From NCBI GenBank assembly GCA_003251955.1, contig QKDV01000220.1:1-9563 (forward strand): DNA of 9,563 nt. Direction: 5' to 3'. Both the position numbers and the translations under genes were made by a program. Source of the stretch: Methanospirillum hungatei (GTDB lineage: Archaea > Halobacteriota > Methanomicrobia > Methanomicrobiales > Methanospirillaceae). The notes under the pieces were generated by a model that was not told the origin of the DNA, searched no databases, and saw nothing but the letters and a program-made list of their open reading frames with translations. Shown here one piece after another: positions 6,184 through 9,563 of this stretch. The stretch's first letter is position 1. Each line of letters opens with the position of its first letter.

Positions 6184-7336
6184 TAAGCCGGTCCTGCCCT
6201 CTTCCAAAATGTCAGGTCCGAATCCTTCTTTTGATAGTGACAGGTCGTCAGGACCGTACAGCCACCTCCTTGCAGAGAATATTACAACAAGTATCAGACA
6301 GGTTATCAGGATTGTCCAAGCAGATCCTATCCTGTTACTAACTGCAACCCGATTGCTCACCGCACAAAAGAAGGCGGCCCGGAGGCGTGAACTCCTGACT
6401 ATTGAAGGCGTACAGGTTCCTGCGGTTGTGATGCTCAGCCTGACACACCGGTGTAATCTATCCTGCCAGGGGTGTTACATGCGATCTCTGCACCCTGTCA
6501 TAGCGCCGGAAATGAACTCCGATCAACTTAAGAGTCTTGTTTCCCAGTCTGTTGATCTCGGGGTCTCGTTTCTGGTCATTGCTGGAGGAGAACCTCTGGT
6601 CAGAAAGGATGAGATCCTCATGTTAGCAAGGTCCTTCCCTTCGATGATCTTTGCCGTCTTTACAAATGGTCTCCTTATCGATGAATCTCTTGCTTGTGAA
6701 CTTGGGAAAATGAAGAATATTGTCCCGATACTGAGTATAGAGGGGGACGAGGAGGCAACCGACTCAAGGAGATCAGAAGGAGTATTCGATAACGCAATCA
6801 GGTCGTTCTCGTTGCTTCGCCATAATGGTCTCTTTTTTGGCTGTTCTATTACCGTGACGAGAGAAAACTTCACTGAAGTTACCAGCGGGAAGTTTGTGAG
6901 CAATATGATATCCCTAGGTTGTCGGCTGATCACCTATGTGGAGTATGTTCCAATCAAAGAAGGAACAACTGATATGGCCCTCTTAGACGAGCAGCACCGA
7001 TGCCTCAATCATTGCATAGCAAGTTTTTCAGACCAATACCCCTCCTTTTTCCTTGGATTCCCAGGCGACGAAGAAAGTTATGGAGGATGCCTCTCGGCAG
7101 GAAGGGGTTTTGTTCATATAAGCCCGTCGGGTGACCTTGAGCCCTGTCCTGCTGCCCCGGTATCTGACAGGAATGTTACAAAGATGCCACTCAAAGATGC
7201 CCTCTCATCAGAACTTCTTGTACAGATCCGTGCCCATCATCACATGCTTTCAGAATCTGGAGGTGGGTGTGCCCTCTGGGCAAACAGAAGCTGGGTTTCA
7301 ACGCTGCTTACAGAAGATCCGGAGAAACAAAAATAA
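6176..7336 (+). CDS. Radical SAM enzyme with auxiliary-cluster-like C-terminus, substrate unknown
   Basis: A 386-residue radical SAM protein. The [4Fe-4S]-SAM motif is CNLSCQGCY with C93, C97 and C100. AGGEP at 136-140 is the SAM-binding GGE loop and FTNG (162-165) the next conserved turn. About 80 residues precede the barrel, including a basic stretch KKAARRRE (65-72), then VPAVVMLSLTHRC. The C-terminal part has C305 (GGCLSAGRGFVHI), C324 (LEPCPAAP) and C365 (GGGCALW), a pattern like reduced SPASM or twitch domains that hold an extra Fe-S cluster. I recognise the general pattern, a VPP...CNL.C.GCY start with a GGCL.AGRGF..I...G..EPCP ending, from uncharacterised radical SAM proteins of anaerobes. 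The reaction is unknown: peptide modification or cofactor work are both possible. No candidate precursor peptide is visible in the window. It needs a low-potential reductant, which the two genes before it could supply. Confidence 0.87.
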   Translation: MSSKPVLPSSKMSGPNPSFDSDRSSGPYSHLLAENITTSIRQVIRIVQADPILLLTATRLLTAQKKAARRRELLTIEGVQVPAVVMLSLTHRCNLSCQGCYMRSLHPVIAPEMNSDQLKSLVSQSVDLGVSFLVIAGGEPLVRKDEILMLARSFPSMIFAVFTNGLLIDESLACELGKMKNIVPILSIEGDEEATDSRRSEGVFDNAIRSFSLLRHNGLFFGCSITVTRENFTEVTSGKFVSNMISLGCRLITYVEYVPIKEGTTDMALLDEQHRCLNHCIASFSDQYPSFFLGFPGDEESYGGCLSAGRGFVHISPSGDLEPCPAAPVSDRNVTKMPLKDALSSELLVQIRAHHHMLSESGGGCALWANRSWVSTLLTEDPEKQK

Positions 7337-7425
7337 TCAATACAATCCCTTCCGATACACAAGTGAAAATGAGATCCTGAAGCTCTATATGGTAGATTGT
7401 CGTATTGTTCTCAAGGTAGATCATT
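7337..7425 (+). other. Gap before the DUF169 gene with possible internal promoter
   Basis: This 89-bp gap separates the radical SAM gene from the DUF169 gene. It contains no convincing small ORF. A TATA-like CTATATGG near 7384-7391 lies about 39 nt before the ATG at 7426, and AAGGT at 7413-7417 is a plausible ribosome binding site at 8-nt spacing. The DUF169 gene may therefore have its own promoter as well as read-through from the cluster. Confidence 0.3.
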
Positions 7426-8139
7426 ATGCAGGATGCCATACGAACAAAGATTGATTACGCTGAGATATCCCGGCTAATGCAGGAACTCCTTCATCTTGAA
7501 GGCTCCCCTGTTGCTATCAAGATCATCACCAGTAAAGAGCATATCCCGGAAGGGGTTGCAGTCATTGAGGAGAAAATTACTCACTGTCAAATGGTGAACA
7601 AGGCACGAAAAGAGGGGAAGGTCTTCTACTCTCTCAATGAGAATCATGCCTGTATGGGGGGTTCATGGGCACTCGGATTGCGTGAAATCACCCCAACTCT
7701 GAAAAGCGGGGAGTTTTATTTTAAACTCGGGAAGTATGACAGTTGGGCAGCCTGTAAACGAACTATTCTTAATATCCCGCATGTAGAGTCGGGTGCAACC
7801 TATGGTATTGCGTATTCACCACTAGAAAAAGTTCCATTTGATCCCACGCTTGTCCTTCTGGTAACCACGCCGAAGGCGATGCTGAAACTGGCACAGAGTA
7901 ATCTCTACCGGCTGGGTGGCAGAATCACATGTAATTTCTCGGGTATTCAGTCGGTCTGTGCTGATGCCTCAGCCCAGGTGTACCTGACCGGCAGAATGAA
8001 CTTCTCACTCGGATGTGACGGCTCGCGGAAGTACTCCGGAATTGAAGAAGGAGAGATGGTTATGGGCATCCCTGCAGAGATGCTTCCTGAGTTAGCTGCA
8101 GCACTACCGGTGGTATGTGGAGCTCCCGGCTCCTCATAA
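7426..8139 (+). CDS. DUF169 family protein
   Basis: A 237-residue soluble protein with the marks of DUF169: an N-terminal HLEGSPVAIKI segment, cysteines C54 (THCQMV) and C76 (HACMGG), and a C-terminal ...CNFSGIQSVCADA... followed by SLGCDGSRKYSGIEEGEMVMGIP. Seven cysteines are present (54, 76, 110, 169, 178, 197, 231). Those near 54, 76, 169, 178 and 197 fall in the conserved blocks and could bind a metal or cofactor; this is inference. The family is widespread in methanogens and other anaerobes and its biochemical role is unknown to me. It is the last gene of the redox cluster, 89 bp after the radical SAM gene, and is followed at once by T-runs and a hairpin terminator, which fits the end of a transcription unit. 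A link to the radical SAM chemistry is suggested only by position. Confidence 0.85.
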   Translation: MQDAIRTKIDYAEISRLMQELLHLEGSPVAIKIITSKEHIPEGVAVIEEKITHCQMVNKARKEGKVFYSLNENHACMGGSWALGLREITPTLKSGEFYFKLGKYDSWAACKRTILNIPHVESGATYGIAYSPLEKVPFDPTLVLLVTTPKAMLKLAQSNLYRLGGRITCNFSGIQSVCADASAQVYLTGRMNFSLGCDGSRKYSGIEEGEMVMGIPAEMLPELAAALPVVCGAPGSS

Positions 8140-8140
8140 C

Positions 8141-8188
8141 TTTTTTCTACCGCAATTCTTTCTTTTTTTTGCAGATAATGCAAAAAAA
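8141..8188. terminator. Bidirectional T-run/hairpin terminator
   Basis: The DUF169 stop is followed by T6 at 8141-8146 and then a perfect 10-bp inverted repeat, TTTTTTTGCA (8164-8173) and TGCAAAAAAA (8179-8188), around the loop GATAA. T-runs occur on both strands, so the site can end the rightward DUF169 transcript and the leftward TPR transcript that converge here. Oligo-T tracts are the known signal for archaeal termination. Confidence 0.6.
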
Positions 8189-8235
8189 GGAGAACAGATC
8201 CTGAAATCTTTTCTCCTCTACCAGATGCGATAAAA

Positions 8236-8793
8236 TTATCTTCCAGGCTGATGGCCCGGGCTCATTCCCATGTTACCCGGACCCTGAGGTCCGAAGGGTT
8301 GATTCGAGTTAATCTGTCCTGGCACGCTATATGGAGGATACTGGTTCATGGGTGGAATTCCGGAATAGTCTGTTGATAACGAGGTTGCTCTCTGAAACGC
8401 ATCACGTGCATCTTCGTATCTTCCAAGTTTTTGATATACATTACCGAGGTTATTCCACGCTTCTGCATACCTGGGATTTATTGCAACGGCCCTCCTGAAT
8501 GCAAGAACAGCATCGTTGTATCTGCCTTCCTGCTCATAAGCTGTTCCAAGGTTGTTCCAGGCTTCTGCATAGTCTGGATTTATAGCAACCGCGTTCGTGA
8601 ATGCTGATATAGCAGCATCGTAATCACCACTGTAATAATATGATTCCCCGATGCTGTTCCAGTCTGATGCTGTGTTCGCTGCAGTACAGCAACCAACAGA
8701 AAAGAGCATCAGAATGAGCAGAAGAGAAGAATATGCAGATATCTGAACCAATCTGTGTGGAAGATGAAGACATGCTTTCTTCTGTAAATCCAT
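8236..8793 (-). CDS. Exported or membrane-anchored TPR-repeat protein
   Basis: A 185-residue protein if started at the ATG at 8793. Residues about 16-38 are a hydrophobic segment (SLLLILMLFSVGCCTA) that is either a Sec signal or an N-terminal anchor. The SVGC at 32-35 is a weak lipobox-like site. Three tetratricopeptide repeats follow at about 43-75, 76-109 and 110-143, each 34 residues with W-N-x-[IL]-G and A-x-x-A-F motifs ending in [IL]-N-P or similar. They should form a short protein-binding superhelix outside the membrane. The last 40 or so residues are low complexity, rich in Pro, Gly, Asn and Gln. An in-frame ATG at 8853 would add 20 residues, but a TATA box at 8814-8826 sits 27 nt before 8793, so the shorter form is preferred. 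TPR proteins of this type usually act as assembly scaffolds; the partner is unknown. Confidence 0.82.
   Translation of the reverse strand: MDLQKKACLHLPHRLVQISAYSSLLLILMLFSVGCCTAANTASDWNSIGESYYYSGDYDAAISAFTNAVAINPDYAEAWNNLGTAYEQEGRYNDAVLAFRRAVAINPRYAEAWNNLGNVYQKLGRYEDARDAFQRATSLSTDYSGIPPMNQYPPYSVPGQINSNQPFGPQGPGNMGMSPGHQPGR
8447..8592 (-). repeat. DNA-level direct repeat within TPR units 2 and 3
   Basis: Two copies of a roughly 44-bp segment (about 8447-8490 and 8548-8592) are highly similar and share an exact GCTTCTGCATA core at 8459 and 8561. The spacing is 102 bp, exactly one 34-residue TPR unit. Both encode a block ending AEAWNNLG preceded by AINP. This points to fairly recent internal duplication of a TPR unit, or its homogenisation. 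Confidence 0.65.
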
Positions 8794-8813
8794 GCTTCGA
8801 CTCTGCCTGGTAC

Positions 8814-8826
8814 ATAAAAAAATAAG
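8814..8826 (-). promoter_or_regulatory. TATA box for the TPR gene
   Basis: Read on the minus strand this is CTTATTTTTTTAT, centred about 27 nt upstream of the ATG at 8793. It suggests a leaderless transcript starting at that codon and argues against the longer start at 8853. The same T-run also follows the hairpin at 8830-8864, so a terminator reading is possible. Confidence 0.4.
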
Positions 8827-8829
8827 ATT

Positions 8830-8864
8830 CAACCATCTGGTCTGCCAGTGCAACCAGATGGTTG
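8830..8864. repeat. Perfect 12-bp inverted repeat (hairpin) upstream of the TPR gene
   Basis: CAACCATCTGGT at 8830-8841 pairs perfectly with ACCAGATGGTTG at 8853-8864 around an 11-nt loop. On the minus strand it is followed after a few bases by TTATTTTTTT, giving the form of a hairpin plus T-run. It could be a regulator binding site just upstream of the TPR TATA box, an attenuator in a longer leader, or a terminator for leftward transcription. No minus-strand gene lies to the right in this window that would need a terminator. Confidence 0.5.
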
Positions 8865-9071
8865 CTCATTTTGACCTATGGGTTCTTTCAGTCCTCTTGC
8901 CAGGTAACGCATTGAAACTGTCAAAGAGGAGATTCAACCCTGACCATCATGACTCCTTATACCTCCTGATACTTGAGAACTAATATCAGAAGACACAGCC
9001 CTTTCGTCCCTCCAAAATCGGTGTCTAATGATCCGTGTTGAAGAGTGACAATAAAAAATAATTGAGAAATT

Positions 9072-9563
9072 ATGCAGATTAATCTGATAACTTTGATTGG
9101 CGGTATTCTGGTCCTTGTAGTACTATTTGAAGGTATTACTGTATGGGCAGATGATGATCTATCATCATCCTCAACCGAGAGTCTAACAATAACCCCTACT
9201 CAAACACCTGTCCCCGTCCCTGCCCAGGCAGCCCCGTCTTCTCACACCCCTGAAGTCGCTGCTCCCTCTTCGGTAACCAACATAGTTCAGGAGAGCCCAA
9301 CGAACACGGTTTCTGAGTCTTTTGTACCTTCTCCAGTACAGGAACCAGTAAATACCCCTGACTTATCCTCCCCATCTCCGGCTAGCACTCCCACAGACCC
9401 TGAAAGTGCCATGAGCGCCATATCTCCAGAGACATCACCAGTTCCGGCTTCCGAGGTTCCCACTCTTTCACCAACGGATTATGAGACATCTACCCCAGTA
9501 AGTAGTTCAACCCAGCATGAACCTGTACCACTATCGTTAAATGAGACATCACTCTTCGAAAAG
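9072..9563 (+). CDS. Exported Pro/Ser/Thr-rich surface protein, C-terminus beyond window
   Basis: The frame is open for 164 codons from the ATG at 9072 to the right edge. Residues about 4-25 are a hydrophobic signal peptide or anchor (LITLIGGILVLVVLFEGITV), with a likely Sec cleavage site after VWA (24-26), before DDD. The rest is almost entirely Pro, Ser, Thr, Val, Ala and Glu, with many SP, TP and VP pairs and no predicted fold. It resembles the extended, often glycosylated stalk regions of archaeal surface proteins. A folded domain may follow outside the window. No Shine-Dalgarno site precedes the ATG. Codons in the stalk vary and show no exact DNA repeat. The gene is divergent from the exported TPR gene, so the two may share a surface role, but that is only positional. 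Confidence 0.7.
   Translation, partial: MQINLITLIGGILVLVVLFEGITVWADDDLSSSSTESLTITPTQTPVPVPAQAAPSSHTPEVAAPSSVTNIVQESPTNTVSESFVPSPVQEPVNTPDLSSPSPASTPTDPESAMSAISPETSPVPASEVPTLSPTDYETSTPVSSSTQHEPVPLSLNETSLFEK

Larger units (their letters stand above)
8794..9071. other. Divergent intergenic region between TPR and surface-protein genes
   Basis: These 278 bp hold the TPR promoter elements and the hairpin at 8830-8864. A direct repeat AGATTCAACC occurs at 8825-8834 and 8929-8938. An A/T-rich run at 9049-9064 (CAATAAAAAATAATT) is a possible TATA region for the gene starting at 9072, though closer to the ATG than usual for a leaderless start. I see no credible protein or RNA gene here. Confidence 0.35.

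Noticed and set aside
5866..6360. 164-codon minus-strand frame across the EFR1 / radical SAM junction
   Set aside because: It is antisense to two well-supported domain-bearing genes, including the cysteine motifs, and its own translation shows no recognisable domain.
8794..8853. Longer TPR protein starting at the ATG at 8853
   Set aside because: The extra 20 residues would span the TATA-like run and one arm of the hairpin, and add a polar N-terminus before the signal segment. The ATG at 8793 is better placed.
8792..8983. 63-codon plus-strand frame in the TPR upstream region
   Set aside because: It runs through the hairpin and TATA box, has no ribosome binding site, and its product shows no recognisable pattern.

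Overview
The window looks like chromosomal DNA from a methanogenic archaeon of the order Methanomicrobiales, perhaps close to Methanospirillum. This rests on recognition, not on a search. The signs are a PAS sensor kinase with the H-box style common in that order, TATA-like boxes about 27-29 nt upstream of start codons that lack a Shine-Dalgarno site (leaderless arrangement), T-run terminators, and a set of ferredoxin, flavodoxin, radical-SAM and DUF169 proteins typical of strict anaerobes. No rRNA, tRNA, CRISPR array, insertion sequence or integrase gene was found.

Layout. (1) Positions 1-2018, minus strand: a large hybrid signalling protein (receiver, GAF-like, PAS, histidine kinase) that runs off the left edge. 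(2) 2237-3412, plus strand: a 12-helix MFS exporter. Its last 174 bp are also the antisense coding end of (3) 3239-3829, minus strand, a YkgJ-type CxxCxxCC metal-cluster protein. (4) A short divergent promoter region (3830-3972) with a TATA box for each side and a near-perfect palindrome against the start of the next gene. (5) 3973-8139, plus strand: a redox gene cluster of an ArsR-type DNA-binding domain fused to a flavodoxin, a stand-alone flavodoxin, a flavodoxin-2[4Fe-4S] protein (EFR1 type), a radical SAM enzyme with three extra C-terminal cysteines, and a DUF169 protein. The middle three genes overlap at their start and stop codons. (6) A bidirectional T-run hairpin terminator. (7) 8236-8793, minus strand: an exported or membrane-anchored TPR protein. 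(8) 9072 to the right edge, plus strand: an exported Pro/Ser/Thr-rich surface protein, incomplete.

The part most worth attention is the 3973-8139 cluster. The first protein joins a winged helix, from which the usual ArsR cysteine metal motif has been lost, to a flavodoxin domain clearly paralogous to the next gene product. The simplest reading is a regulator that senses FMN or redox state and controls an electron-delivery chain (EFR1 ferredoxin/flavodoxin to flavodoxin) feeding the radical SAM enzyme. The substrate of that enzyme, and the role of the DUF169 protein, cannot be read from the sequence.
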